Source: Paenibacillus durus (lineage in GTDB: Bacteria; Bacillota; Bacilli; Paenibacillales; Paenibacillaceae). Taken from it: a stretch of DNA of 64,000 bases. The translations under genes were made by a program, and so were the position numbers. Positions 43,966-52,305 of this stretch are shown here, in pieces. How positions within the stretch are numbered: the stretch's first letter is position 1; the number at the start of each line of letters is the position of its first letter. The stretch covers positions 4,154,001 through 4,218,000 of the forward strand of contig NZ_CP009288.1 of NCBI RefSeq assembly GCF_000756615.1, given 5' to 3'. A model generated the notes under the pieces. It made no database searches. It was given only the letters and a program-made list of their open reading frames with translations, and was not told the DNA's origin.

Positions 43966-44307
43966 TTAATCACCCTCCATCGTATCGATATACAGCTCAT
44001 AACCTGTAAGCACCTGATTGTCCAGCCCGCCGCATGAAGGGCACACGGGATGGTAAAAACGGATGGGAAACGTAATGTCACAGCTCCCGCATGAGGCTGT
44101 TGCTTCCACTTGTTCGATGATAAAATCGGACCCTTCAGCAATCGTCCCCTGCGATGCGTTCAGAAAAACGAATTGCATGGCTTCCGGCAGGGCCCCCGAC
44201 AGTTCTCCTACCTTGGCCGTGATGCGCCTAATTTTGGTCAAATGGTGCTCTTCAGCTTTCGCGAGGATTAATTCCAAGGCGCTTTCTACAATAGCCGCTT
44301 CATGCAA
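43966..44307 (-). CDS. hypA: hydrogenase nickel chaperone HypA
   Basis: 113 residues. Nickel-binding N terminus MHEAAIVESAL (His2) and a zinc finger CGSC-x20-CPSC near the C terminus. It delivers nickel together with HypB. The start overlaps the protease gene end by 8 nt. There are also KVGELSGALPEAMQFVF, the common HypA core. Confidence 0.95.
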   Translation of the reverse strand: MHEAAIVESALELILAKAEEHHLTKIRRITAKVGELSGALPEAMQFVFLNASQGTIAEGSDFIIEQVEATASCGSCDITFPIRFYHPVCPSCGGLDNQVLTGYELYIDTMEGD

Positions 44308-44776
44308 AGCTCGTCTCCTCCTGACTTGCGAAGCCCAATTCTTGCTTGAGAAGCCCGATAATCTCAGGAATCTTGTTCCTCATGAGATCCGACATTTCGA
44401 GTTCATAACCGATCTCCAGCGGTTCAATGCCGAATATGGTCACGTCCGGAGCGGCGCCGAGCATGCGGGCCATTTGGACCACATCTAAAATTTGAACATC
44501 GTGAATGGATAAATTCCCCTTCTCGTAGCTCGCAAGATCCTCCGGCCTGATCCGGTAAATCGTTCCGGGCTCCAAGCCGGCCTTGAGCGCATCGATAACG
44601 ATAATTTTCCGGCACTCCAGAAAATAGCTCAGCATGGCAAGGGTGGAAGTCCCCCCATCCACCAGTTCAACCGTGGACGGGAGGTCTTCTTTCTCCAACT
44701 CGCGGATCGTATGGACGCCGATGCCGTCATCCTTCAGGAGTATGTTGCCGATTCCAATGACCGCGGTGTCCTTCAT
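44300..44776 (-). CDS. [NiFe]-hydrogenase large-subunit maturation protease (HyaD/HupD-type)
   Basis: 158 residues from ATG 44776. The fold is IGIGNILLKDDGIGVHTIREL with the nickel-sensing Asp, then LVDGGTSTLAML (Asp) and FGIEPLEIGYELEMS. It removes the large-subunit C-terminal tail after nickel insertion. It starts 2 nt after the large-subunit stop; the upstream in-frame extension lies inside that gene and is not used. Confidence 0.92.
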   Translation of the reverse strand: MKDTAVIGIGNILLKDDGIGVHTIRELEKEDLPSTVELVDGGTSTLAMLSYFLECRKIIVIDALKAGLEPGTIYRIRPEDLASYEKGNLSIHDVQILDVVQMARMLGAAPDVTIFGIEPLEIGYELEMSDLMRNKIPEIIGLLKQELGFASQEETSFA

Positions 44777-44778
44777 CG

Positions 44779-46197
44779 TTATTTGCCAAGAGGCTGCACG
44801 ACAAATTTGGACATTTCCACGCCGTCTGGGGACATGACATGCACAGAACAACCGGTGCAGGGGTCAAAGGAATGCACAATGCGGAGCAGTTCCACAGGCT
44901 GCGCCGGGTCTGCCACCTGGGTGCCAATCAGTGCTTTTTCAACAGGGCCCGGGTTGCCGGAGTCGTCCATCGGAGAGGCGTTCCAGCAGGTTGGGGTAAT
45001 GATTTGGTATTTGGAAATTTTGGAGCTCGATACCGATAACCAATGGCCGATCGCGCCCCGGGGAGCTTCCGTTAATCCGGAGGCGCTGCCCGATGCCGGA
45101 TCGCCGATATTCGTAAATCCGCTGGCCCCTGGCGTCAATTGATCCAGCCACGTTTGCATATTGCTTACGAGCTTGGCCATTTCTACGTAGCGCGCCATAT
45201 GCCGGTCCATAACGGATACGCCATTGCGGTAGTCGCCGCTTACCCACACTCTGGCCAGCGGTCCCGCTTCGAATGGCGTATTGTTGTACCGGGGAGATTT
45301 CAACCAGGTGTAAGCTCCGCTCTTTCCGTAGCTCGCTGTCGTGGTGCCGCTTGCCGGAGCTTGTCCGCTTGGAGAGGAGTAATACGAATATTTATTGTAT
45401 TCCTTAATGTTCGCTTCGTTGAATGTGCCGACGGTTCCGCCTGTGACCGTACCGGCAGGGAATAACAAGCCTCCGGAAGTATTTGTGTCAAACACACCGA
45501 AGGTGATCAGGTTGCCGTACCCTGTCCCCACGTTGTAGTAATCGCTGTAAGCCGAAGCCAGCATGTTGACGTCCGATTGATAAGTACTGGAAATGAAGGA
45601 CTGTATATCGTTCAAATAGTTTCTGAAGTTGGTGATTTCCGTTGCCGATGGCAGGGCCGTTACACCGCCCGGAACAATATTCGCGGCATGGGGAAGCTTA
45701 CCGCTGAAGATGGCCGCCATTTCGTTAGCCTTCCTGCGGATTTGCAGCGCCGAAAGATAGTGATTCGTCAGCGTTTGGGTATCGGCGGCACTGAACCTTA
45801 GATCCTGCGTGTAGCCTCCCGTCCACGGGCTCATTTGCGGACCTTGAATATAGTCTAGTAACGATAAATGGTAAAAATGCGTGATTCCGCTGTCCAGGAA
45901 ATTCGCCCCTTGAATCAGATTCCGCAGCATCAGCCCCTGGAGATTGGGTTTAAAGCCCGTTATCTTCTCAACCGCCTTGGAGGAAGCAACGGCCTGCGGT
46001 ACCGGGCATACCCCGCAAATCCGCTGAGTCAGGAAAGCAGCATCTCTTGGAGGCCGACTCAGCAGCATGTTCTCAAAATCCCGGAACAGCATTCCGGCGA
46101 CGGTGGCGGAAGCAACCGCATTATTTGCGTCCAGCGTGACTTCGACCTTCAAATGTCCTTCCAGACGAGTTACTGGATCCAGTTTAATTGTACTCAT
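44779..46197 (-). CDS. [NiFe]-hydrogenase large subunit
   Basis: 472 residues from ATG 46197 (9 nt after AAAGGG; ATG 46203 is too close). L1 is RICGVCPVPQAVAS and L2 DPCTGCSVH, supplying the four Ni ligands; TRLEGHLKVEV holds the proton-transfer Glu. Eighteen residues follow His (VMSPDGVEMSKFVVQPLGK), the tail cut off by the protease. A Tyr/Ser/Gly-rich stretch around 250-310 is unusual. It has no Tat signal; it is exported piggyback on the small subunit. Group 1-like by L2; subgroup unresolved. Confidence 0.95.
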   Translation of the reverse strand: MSTIKLDPVTRLEGHLKVEVTLDANNAVASATVAGMLFRDFENMLLSRPPRDAAFLTQRICGVCPVPQAVASSKAVEKITGFKPNLQGLMLRNLIQGANFLDSGITHFYHLSLLDYIQGPQMSPWTGGYTQDLRFSAADTQTLTNHYLSALQIRRKANEMAAIFSGKLPHAANIVPGGVTALPSATEITNFRNYLNDIQSFISSTYQSDVNMLASAYSDYYNVGTGYGNLITFGVFDTNTSGGLLFPAGTVTGGTVGTFNEANIKEYNKYSYYSSPSGQAPASGTTTASYGKSGAYTWLKSPRYNNTPFEAGPLARVWVSGDYRNGVSVMDRHMARYVEMAKLVSNMQTWLDQLTPGASGFTNIGDPASGSASGLTEAPRGAIGHWLSVSSSKISKYQIITPTCWNASPMDDSGNPGPVEKALIGTQVADPAQPVELLRIVHSFDPCTGCSVHVMSPDGVEMSKFVVQPLGK

Positions 46198-46213
46198 TAT
46201 CATTCACCCTTTC

Positions 46214-47113
46214 TTAATCGTGGCTTGAGACGGAAATGACAGGATTTAGCGGGAATGCGGGAGATGTACAACCGATACAAGGATAATTCGATTGGACGCA
46301 CCAACCTTGTCGGTTATTCCACTTTAGCGACGGGCATGGCGATAGGTTTCCAGGGCCTTTGCAGCCGATTTCCTCATAACAGCCGTAAATTCCGGGCTGG
46401 GACACTTCTTCTGTTTCTCTTCTTGGACAAACACTGTGTACGGTTGTGCTGAAATATTTACTCGGGCGGCTGTAACTGTCGAGAGAAGGTACACCAGTCA
46501 AGATTAAATCAAGCAGCGTCTGCACCATTACCGTCGCATTCACGGGACACCCCGCCAAATTGACGACCGGTTTCGCAGTTTTGCCGCTCAGCAGCGATTT
46601 AACGGTTACGCACCCTGTGCTGTTGGGGGCTGCGGCCGCCACACCGCCGAAGGAGGCGCAGGTACCTGCCGCCACGACGTATTTCGCTTTCGGTCCATAT
46701 TTGAGCACAGCATCATACATGGTAAGCGGAACCCCGTTCTGCTCGCCGATAATACAGTTGTTTTTAGAAGCTCCTCCTGGAATAGCGCCCTCGATCACGA
46801 GAATGAATTGCCCGTTATACTGGTTCGCCGCATTTTCAAGCGCCTGCATCGCATTTTCACCTGCGCCAGCCATAAGCGTGCTATCATACTTCATACTGAT
46901 TTTGTTCTGAAGCACATCTTCGATGGTGGTCGGGTTCGTCACGTTCAGCGTGGATATGCTGCAGCCCGAACATCCCGACCCCAGCAGCCAAATCACCGGC
47001 GGGTCCGTGTCCGCTGCCATAACCGTGTTAAGCTTGTCCATATCCATTTCCAACTTCAGCGCTGCCACAGCCGCCACCGACCACTTGAGAAAATCTCTCC
47101 TGTTGATTCTCAT
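46214..47113 (-). CDS. [NiFe]-hydrogenase small subunit, copy 1
   Basis: 299 residues. Twin-arginine signal RINRRDFLKW at 2-11. Proximal [4Fe-4S] cysteines C48, C51 (GSGCSGCS), C152 (GTCASFGG) and C189 (AGCPVN); distal H226, C229, C245, C251; medial C260, C272, C279, C282. C272 replaces the Pro of [3Fe-4S] enzymes, so a [4Fe-4S] medial cluster is predicted. There is no C-terminal membrane anchor. ATG 47113 lies 7 nt after GAGGAG. It adjoins the large-subunit gene. Confidence 0.94.
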   Translation of the reverse strand: MRINRRDFLKWSVAAVAALKLEMDMDKLNTVMAADTDPPVIWLLGSGCSGCSISTLNVTNPTTIEDVLQNKISMKYDSTLMAGAGENAMQALENAANQYNGQFILVIEGAIPGGASKNNCIIGEQNGVPLTMYDAVLKYGPKAKYVVAAGTCASFGGVAAAAPNSTGCVTVKSLLSGKTAKPVVNLAGCPVNATVMVQTLLDLILTGVPSLDSYSRPSKYFSTTVHSVCPRRETEEVSQPGIYGCYEEIGCKGPGNLSPCPSLKWNNRQGWCVQSNYPCIGCTSPAFPLNPVISVSSHD

Positions 47114-47205
47114 CAAATCTCTCCTCTTCGCGGAATGGGAGTCTCCTATCCATGGAACCACTTTAAAGGGGACCTTTCGATCATTCACCCATTCTTAGTC
47201 GCCGC

Positions 47206-48093
47206 TTAAGCGTTGATGAGTGGATTTAGCGGGAATGCAGGTGCTGTGCAACCGATGCACGGGTAGTCCGATTGGATGCACCAGCCTTGTTGGTTGTTCC
47301 ACTTGAGCGACGGGCATGGCGATTGGTTAAAGGGACCTTTACAGCCGACACTCTTATAGCAGCCATAAATTCCAGGCTGGGAGACCTGGGTTTGTCCTCT
47401 TCTCGGACACACACTATGTATGCTTGTGCCGAAATATTTACTCGGGCGGCCGTTATTGTCGAGAGAAGGTACACCAGTCAAAATTAAATCAAGCAGTGTC
47501 TGCACCATTACCGTCGCATTCACAGGACATCCCGCCAAATTGACGACCGGGTTCGCGGTTTGGCCGCTCAGCAGTGATTTAACGGTTACGCATCCTGTGC
47601 TGTTGGGGGCTGCGGCTGCCACACCGCCGAAGGAGGCGCAGGTGCCTGCCGATACGACGTATTTCGCTTTCGGTCCATATTTGAGTACAGCATCATACAT
47701 GGTAAGCGGAACCCCGTTCTGCTCACCGATAATACAGTAGTTCTTGGAGGCTCCCCCCGGAATAGCACCCTCGATTACAAGAATGAATTGTCCGTTATAC
47801 TGGTTCGCCGCATTTTCAAGCGCCTGCATTGCACTTTCACCTGAGGCCGCCATGAGCGTGCTATCATACTTCATACTGATTTTGTTCTGAAGCACATCTT
47901 CGATGGTGGTCGGGTTCGTCACGTTCAGAGTGGATATGCTGCAGCCCGAACAACCCGATCCCAGCAGCCAAATCACCGGCGGGTCCGTGTCCGCTGCCAT
48001 CACCGTGTTCAGCTTGTCCATATCCATTTCCAATTTCAGCGCTGCCACTGCCGCCACCGACCACTTGAGAAAATCCCTTCTGTTGATTCTCAT
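47206..48093 (-). CDS. [NiFe]-hydrogenase small subunit, copy 2
   Basis: 295 residues, first gene of the operon. It has the same Tat signal (MRINRRDFLKW) and the same Fe-S ligands as copy 1, including the extra medial Cys. Over the first about 210 residues only some seven differ from copy 1 (for example MAASGESAMQ against MAGAGENAMQ). In the last 85 about twenty differ, around VHSVCPRR, GCYKSVGCKG and the C terminus (PLINA). ATG 48093 follows AAGGAG by 7 nt. Confidence 0.94.
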   Translation of the reverse strand: MRINRRDFLKWSVAAVAALKLEMDMDKLNTVMAADTDPPVIWLLGSGCSGCSISTLNVTNPTTIEDVLQNKISMKYDSTLMAASGESAMQALENAANQYNGQFILVIEGAIPGGASKNYCIIGEQNGVPLTMYDAVLKYGPKAKYVVSAGTCASFGGVAAAAPNSTGCVTVKSLLSGQTANPVVNLAGCPVNATVMVQTLLDLILTGVPSLDNNGRPSKYFGTSIHSVCPRRGQTQVSQPGIYGCYKSVGCKGPFNQSPCPSLKWNNQQGWCIQSDYPCIGCTAPAFPLNPLINA

Positions 48094-48168
48094 CAAATCT
48101 CTCCTTTTCGTCGATTGGGAGTCTCTTATCCATGGAACCACTTTCTTTTTATGGCAAAATCCACACAG

Positions 48169-48198
48169 ATTATAAAGGGGCAGAGAAACAAAGATCAA
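48169..48198 (-). promoter_or_regulatory. candidate promoter of the hydrogenase operon
   Basis: Minus strand TTGATC (48193-48198) and TATAAT (48169-48174), 18-bp spacer, 76 nt upstream of the first small-subunit start. No Fnr or NikR palindrome was evident close by. Confidence 0.6.
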
Positions 48199-48361
48199 TG
48201 AACAAACTGAGAACTTTTTGGATAAATTTCCCTAAAATCAGACTATTTTCCTAGCCAATCGCGGTGATCTCGGCAGAGTGTTGGTGTGGAAGCTAAGGTA
48301 CAGTACATGGAAATCGCTTACAAGTTAATACTTAATGGGGTGAAATTGCGAAGGTTATCAG

Positions 48362-48391
48362 CAAAAGAAAAACCGCTCCAAAAGAAGCGGT
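48362..48391 (-). terminator. terminator between the XRE gene and the hydrogenase operon
   Basis: Minus strand ACCGCT...AGCGGT followed by TTTTTCTTTT. It would insulate the hydrogenase promoter from readthrough. Confidence 0.65.
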
Positions 48392-48491
48392 AGACTGTCA
48401 ACAACGTATCTGCCTTGGCAACTGTTCAATTTGTCTTTCATTTCTCCCTTGCGCTCGGGTGGTATCCAGCGTTTTTTTATCAACACTTACT

Positions 48492-48530
48492 CAAAATAAA
48501 ATGACCATGCGTTTTCGCACAGTCATTTTG
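48492..48530 (-). terminator. terminator of the XRE gene
   Basis: Minus strand AAAATGACTGTGCG pairs with CGCATGGTCATTTT, followed by ATTTTG. Confidence 0.75.
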
Positions 48531-48549
48531 AAATAATTATAATGGTCGC

Positions 48550-48804
48550 TCATTCTTTTTCAATCTCATTTTCAACGAGTTCCACCAACTCTGAAGCCTT
48601 CATGCTTAAAGCACTGGCGATTGCAAGCAAAGAATTTAATGTTGGTTGATGAATGCCACGCTCCAACATAGATATGTATGTCCGATCAAGATTGCTTCGA
48701 AAGGCCAAGTTCTCCTGACTCATTTTCTGCTTTTTACGAATTGTCCTTAAAACTTGTCCAAATATTTGTTCTGATTTCAAGGAAAATACCTCTTTTTGAT
48801 TCAT
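48550..48804 (-). CDS. XRE-family helix-turn-helix regulator
   Basis: 84 residues from ATG 48804. The domain is IFGQVLRTIRKKQKMSQENL, AFRSNLDRTYISMLERGIHQ and PTLNSLLAIASALSMKASEL; a short acidic tail follows. It is a bare Cro/C1-type DNA-binding protein such as regulators of restriction systems or small mobile elements. No partner gene is next to it. Confidence 0.85.
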   Translation of the reverse strand: MNQKEVFSLKSEQIFGQVLRTIRKKQKMSQENLAFRSNLDRTYISMLERGIHQPTLNSLLAIASALSMKASELVELVENEIEKE

Positions 48805-49161
48805 TATTCCGTTGTATGCCAAGAATAATCCACGTAGTATACTCTACAAAATGAAATTTGTATGGTATTATCTATTCAAGAAAAAAGATACCTGTGCCAT
48901 CTCAGTGCTTCAGGGACAAGATAAAGTCAGGAATAGCAAATTGTCATTTTGCGAATAGAACTGCGTGAAAGCTGAGCTTTCATTGACATTTTAGATAGGA
49001 TTTATCTGATAATTGAACGTCGCTTACGCGGTAATCTGTCAACAGCTTATCAAGAGAAGGCCCCACTGGGGACAGCGCTTCTAAATTGAACTTGGATTCT
49101 TTTTAAACTTCATTAGCTTTGGCAAGGTTAAAGCGCTATATTATATACTTTTACAGATAGG
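48805..49161. other. 357-bp intergenic region, nothing recognised
   Basis: AT-rich divergent stretch between the XRE gene and the 49162 gene. Promoters must be present but no clear pair, dyad or RNA element was found. Confidence 0.35.
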
Positions 49162-49443
49162 ATGGATGGAATGAGAAGCCTTTTGGAGGAATTGTATCAC
49201 GGCAACCTGTGTCCCGATGAAAAAGTGATCTCCAGCGACCCGGATTATCGGCAGATCAGCCGAAAGACATCCGAGGCGATTGAGGCTTGGAAAAAGCGGC
49301 ATTCCGAGGAGGAGTTTGAGGAGCTTGAGGCTCTGCTGGACTTATACGCTCAGACCCATGGAATGGAACTGGCCTCTTCTTTTACATACGGCTTCCGGCT
49401 TGGAGCAGGAATCATGGTTGAGGTATTAACCAGAAAGGACTAG
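49162..49443 (+). CDS. DUF6809-like small protein
   Basis: 93 residues, helical and charged: RSLLEELYHGNLCPDEKVIS then EEEFEELEALLDLYAQ and a hydrophobic end FTYGFRLGAGIMVEVL. This pattern resembles the DUF6809 proteins found singly in Firmicute genomes and prophages; assignment is by memory of the motif and moderate. ATG 49162 or 49171 may be the start. Function unknown. Confidence 0.6.
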   Translation: MDGMRSLLEELYHGNLCPDEKVISSDPDYRQISRKTSEAIEAWKKRHSEEEFEELEALLDLYAQTHGMELASSFTYGFRLGAGIMVEVLTRKD

Positions 49444-49544
49444 CTTGCTCGCAAACTGAGTGCCTTTCCTGATGCTCCGCCATTATAGGAATATAATCCC
49501 ACTTCGGCTAATGCCATGAGCAAATGCCTGAATGTTTTAGACAC

Positions 49545-49590
49545 GAAAAAAATCGCACAGACACCCACTTAATAACGGGGCCATGCGATC
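49545..49590 (-). terminator. terminator downstream of the tRNA-Leu remnant
   Basis: Minus strand ATCGCA...TGCGAT followed by TTTTTTTCG, 25 nt past the 3' end of the tRNA-like sequence. Confidence 0.55.
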
Positions 49591-49614
49591 ATTTCCAAAT
49601 ACCTATAGATTAGA

Positions 49615-49708
49615 TGCCGAGGACCGGGATCGAGCCGGTACGGTATTCGCCTACTGCAGGATTTTAAGTCTTGAAGTAGTCCCCTTAGCCCCTTTTCTAC
49701 ACCACGGA
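49615..49708 (-). pseudogene. tRNA-Leu(UAA) pseudogene
   Basis: The 3' half is recognisable: anticodon-loop CTTAAAATCC, variable arm TGCAGTAGGCGAATACCGTA, T arm CCGGCTCGATCCCGG and acceptor end CCTCGGCA. The 5' half (TCCGTGGTGTAGAA...) is degenerate: the D arm is lost and the anticodon stem no longer pairs (TCAAG against TCCTG). The whole is about 94 nt, longer than a normal tRNA-Leu. No CCA is encoded. A non-functional copy. Confidence 0.7.
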
Positions 49709-50051
49709 AAGCTCGAGCATAAATCCTTTAACCATGCGGGTTAAAGGCACTTTTTGTCGTCGCTATAGTGGATGCCTGATGTCTGCTTATAGAGAAATAG
49801 TCAATACTGCCAAGTAAGAACATTACTAGGGCGGGATGAATGATGTGGACCTCGTCTCATTGGATTCGAGGCGAAAATTGATGCCACGTACCGGTACTGC
49901 TCAAATAGTCCAATACACTTTAAGATATTGTGTTCACTCCTAATTTTAACAAAAAATTGCAAACTTCTCAGAATGTAAACTGGCGATGTCACCTAAATCA
50001 GGTTGTCTTGCTCGTCGTAGAAAAGTTTCGTTACCGTGGCCTGCGGATTCT

Positions 50052-50212
50052 TCACTTCGCTGATCCGATGACATCCGTCACAAGTAAGAACGTCCCCGTC
50101 AGATCGGCCTCCACGATTTTGCTCACCCGGCTCAGCTCGTCATACTGCCACATGCGGACGCCGCCCTCAGAGTCGGTCATGTTCACGATCCACTCGTCAT
50201 TCCGATACTTTT
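50052..50212 (-). pseudogene. Rhs/YD-repeat protein fragment
   Basis: The frame reads KYRNDEWIVNMTDSEGGVRM then WQYDELSRVSKIVEADLTG, the pattern of a YD repeat, and stops at TGA 50054-50052. No start, signal or toxin region is attached. It probably remains from an Rhs-type polymorphic toxin gene. Confidence 0.5.
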
Positions 50213-50294
50213 AAAATCGAAAGTTTCAAATCAAGCAGTTACGGAATCGGGCATCAGTTAAGCAATATTCTACCGCGTCATAATCTCTAATCGT

Positions 50295-50335
50295 CAAAAA
50301 AGGCCTATCTTCATGCATTTTGCATTAAATAGGCC
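50295..50335 (-). terminator. intrinsic terminator
   Basis: Minus strand GGCCTATTTAATGCAAAATG...ATAGGCC followed by TTTTTTGACG; it lies upstream of the Rhs fragment in transcription direction and downstream of the IS element. Confidence 0.7.
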
Positions 50336-50710
50336 GTAAAGGATTCATACAAGATACATCAAAAACTTATTTGTTATTTTACTCCCTTATAGTTCAAATG
50401 GATTTGGTATCTTCAAAAATAATATTCGGTTTCAAAATCTCCGAAAAAAGTTGGAGTAGTGTTTTCTCTCTTTAGTAAGAGTTCTAACATCAGTTCCTCA
50501 CCTTATTGCTGGTCCGACATCGTGCCGCTCTACCCCCCTCACTCATTCTACATATACCCCCCAATATGGTGCTACAAGATGTCAAGACAGAGATTTGAAT
50601 ATATTTAAGGTGTGAAAAAAAGTGCAAAGTGAAAAGTAGAGCTGTTGTAGGTGGAGGACAAGGCCCAAGCGAAGGCGCGGGAGGGGAACAAAGTTCCCTT
50701 CACCTTATTC

Positions 50711-51541
50711 CTATGTGGATGAAAGCATGACCTCCTGGTTATACACAGCAGCCGGCGTATGGTTTTGCAGGGACTGATGAGGCAGGTAGTGATTATGCAA
50801 ATGGATATATCCTCCTACACCCTGCCGGGTCTCTCTTGGACTGCCATACTCGTTGATGTAAATTTCGTTGTACTTTAGGCTGCGCCAAAAGCGCTCAATG
50901 ACAATATTGTCTGTCGCTCGGCCCTTCCCGTCCATGCTGATCCGAATCTCCTTTTCCTTGAGCAGATCAATGTACTTGGGACTGGTGAAGTGGCTGCCCT
51001 GGTCGCTGTTCACGATGGACGGAACACGACGGGCCAAGGCGCGTTTCATGGTTTCCAGGACAAAGTCAATTTCCAGACTTTGATCCAGTTGCCAGTCCAC
51101 AATGAAGCGCGAATACCAGTCCATGACGGCATACAGATACATCCAGCCCTGTTTCATGCGGATATAGGTAATATCGACACTCCAGACCTGATCCGGCGCT
51201 GTAATCGGCAGCTTACGCAGCAGGTACGGGTAGATCCGGTGCTGTAGGTCTCGCTTACTCAGGTTAGGACCGGGGAAGATCGCCATGATCCCCATTTCCC
51301 GCATATACCGCCGTACGGTGTTGGGATGAATAGCATCCCCTTCCCGGTTCATGATGGCCGCAATCGTCCGGTAACCCATAAACGAATGGCGGGTGTAAAG
51401 CTCGTCAATCCGGTGCTTGAGGCGAATTTCCTCCGGGGAGGGAGGGACCGGCTTGTAATACAGGCTGGAACGATTCAGGCTGAGCAAGTCCGCCTGCGTT
51501 TGAATGGAAAGTTCAGCGTTCCCATACTCGACGAGGAGCAA
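50711..51541 (-). CDS. IS3-family transposase OrfB (DDE catalytic part)
   Basis: 276 residues from the first ATG-like start, but the reading frame extends further upstream into orfA's end for a fused product. The rve integrase core has the acidic triad in WSVDITYIRM, NSDQGSHFT and DNIVIERFWRSLKY, preceded by the HTH_21 region HRIDELYTRHSFMGYRTI. It is complete and apparently intact. Confidence 0.9.
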   Translation of the reverse strand: MLLVEYGNAELSIQTQADLLSLNRSSLYYKPVPPSPEEIRLKHRIDELYTRHSFMGYRTIAAIMNREGDAIHPNTVRRYMREMGIMAIFPGPNLSKRDLQHRIYPYLLRKLPITAPDQVWSVDITYIRMKQGWMYLYAVMDWYSRFIVDWQLDQSLEIDFVLETMKRALARRVPSIVNSDQGSHFTSPKYIDLLKEKEIRISMDGKGRATDNIVIERFWRSLKYNEIYINEYGSPRETRQGVGGYIHLHNHYLPHQSLQNHTPAAVYNQEVMLSST

Positions 51542-51560
51542 CCGTTCGGCACGGCTGAGA

Positions 51561-51854
51561 TTATCGGCCAGATTTTTTTTTGAGCCACGACAATTGGGTG
51601 GTCAGTTTACCCACTTCGGCGTAGAGGTCTTCGATCTGCTGCTCGTATTCTTTTTTCATCTTCGTGATCCCTTTCCGGTCGTCTACAAAGAGCTGAGCCA
51701 GATTTTGAGTCGCTTCATTCTTCCAGCGATTTAACACATTGGGATGGATTCCTTCTTCCGAAGCCAGCTGCGAAATGGACTTTTCTTCTCTTAGAATCTC
51801 CAGTACAATTCGTGCTTTTTCTTCCGGCGTGAATGTTCGTCTTGATGTTGGCAC
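51561..51854 (-). CDS. IS3-family transposase OrfA (DNA-binding part)
   Basis: 97 residues: helix-turn-helix RRTFTPEEKARIVLEILREE and KSISQLASEEGIHPNVLNRW, then a leucine-rich coiled coil (EQQIEDLYAEVGKLTTQLSW). Its end lies on an A9 run (51572-51580 plus one) where a -1 slip would join it to OrfB, giving the OrfAB transposase as in other IS3 elements. ATG/TTG start behind AGGAG. Confidence 0.88.
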   Translation of the reverse strand: MPTSRRTFTPEEKARIVLEILREEKSISQLASEEGIHPNVLNRWKNEATQNLAQLFVDDRKGITKMKKEYEQQIEDLYAEVGKLTTQLSWLKKKSGR

Positions 51855-51943
51855 AACTAAGAATCTCCTTTTTTGCTGTCTAGATTCTATGTAGCATTAT
51901 ACAACGGTATAATACCGCCCTTCATTTTCCATATTTTCTTCTC

Positions 51944-52186
51944 TCAAGACCTGGAGCGATTCGTCAAGAAACTATACTTTTGGTTGTATTCTTCCTCATT
52001 GATTTCTCCTTGGACGTACCGTTCATTCAACAGCCGTAACGGTGTATCTTCCACCTTGCATTTCTTGATCAATTGCCTGACCACGATATATACGGTATAT
52101 CCGGTTACTGCAATGATCACGATAATACCGATCAGCATCATCAAACACATCCCCATCATATAAGTACCGCCCATCATCCAATCCAT
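51944..52186 (-). CDS. SHOCT-domain small membrane protein
   Basis: 80 residues. N-terminal Met-rich stretch (MDWMMGGTYMMGMCLMML) and one membrane helix (IGIIVIIAVTGYTVYIVV) precede a SHOCT motif (TPLRLLNERYVQGEINEEEY). Such proteins often accompany copper-related genes, in line with the copper-binding-type gene that is divergent here. The Met cluster might bind Cu(I), which is only inference. Confidence 0.75.
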   Translation of the reverse strand: MDWMMGGTYMMGMCLMMLIGIIVIIAVTGYTVYIVVRQLIKKCKVEDTPLRLLNERYVQGEINEEEYNQKYSFLTNRSRS

Positions 52187-52305
52187 TGAGACAAGATCCC
52201 TCCTTTGTTTACAGTAGTTTTTCCATATGTTCACCAATGTATGAATAGGAATGGCGTGTAAGGCAAAAACTACAGAACGAATATCAAAACAAGAAGGAAA
52301 AAGGA

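Larger units (their letters stand above)
46180..48145. repeat. 980-bp tandem duplication of the small-subunit gene
   Basis: The unit runs from the GTGGTTCCATGGATA upstream sequence through the gene to the large-subunit ribosome site; starts are 980 bp apart. Behind copy 2 the motif GGGTGAATGAT, which belongs to the large-subunit start, is also repeated, now without a large subunit. This shows how the duplication was made. Confidence 0.88.
50570..51896 (-). mobile_element. IS3-family insertion sequence, 1327 bp
   Basis: Ends TGCTACAAGATGTCAAGACAG (left, 50570) and, inverted, TGCTACATAGAATCTAGACAG (right, ending 51896) match at about 15 of 21 positions and start with TG as in IS3 elements. They enclose orfA and orfB on the minus strand. 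No target duplication is seen (left flank ATGG, right flank TTAT), so the insertion is old or a neighbouring end was rearranged. Confidence 0.8.

Noticed and set aside
49930..50214. 94-codon plus-strand frame
   Set aside because: It is the reverse frame of the Rhs-like fragment, has no ribosome site, and has no recognisable motif.
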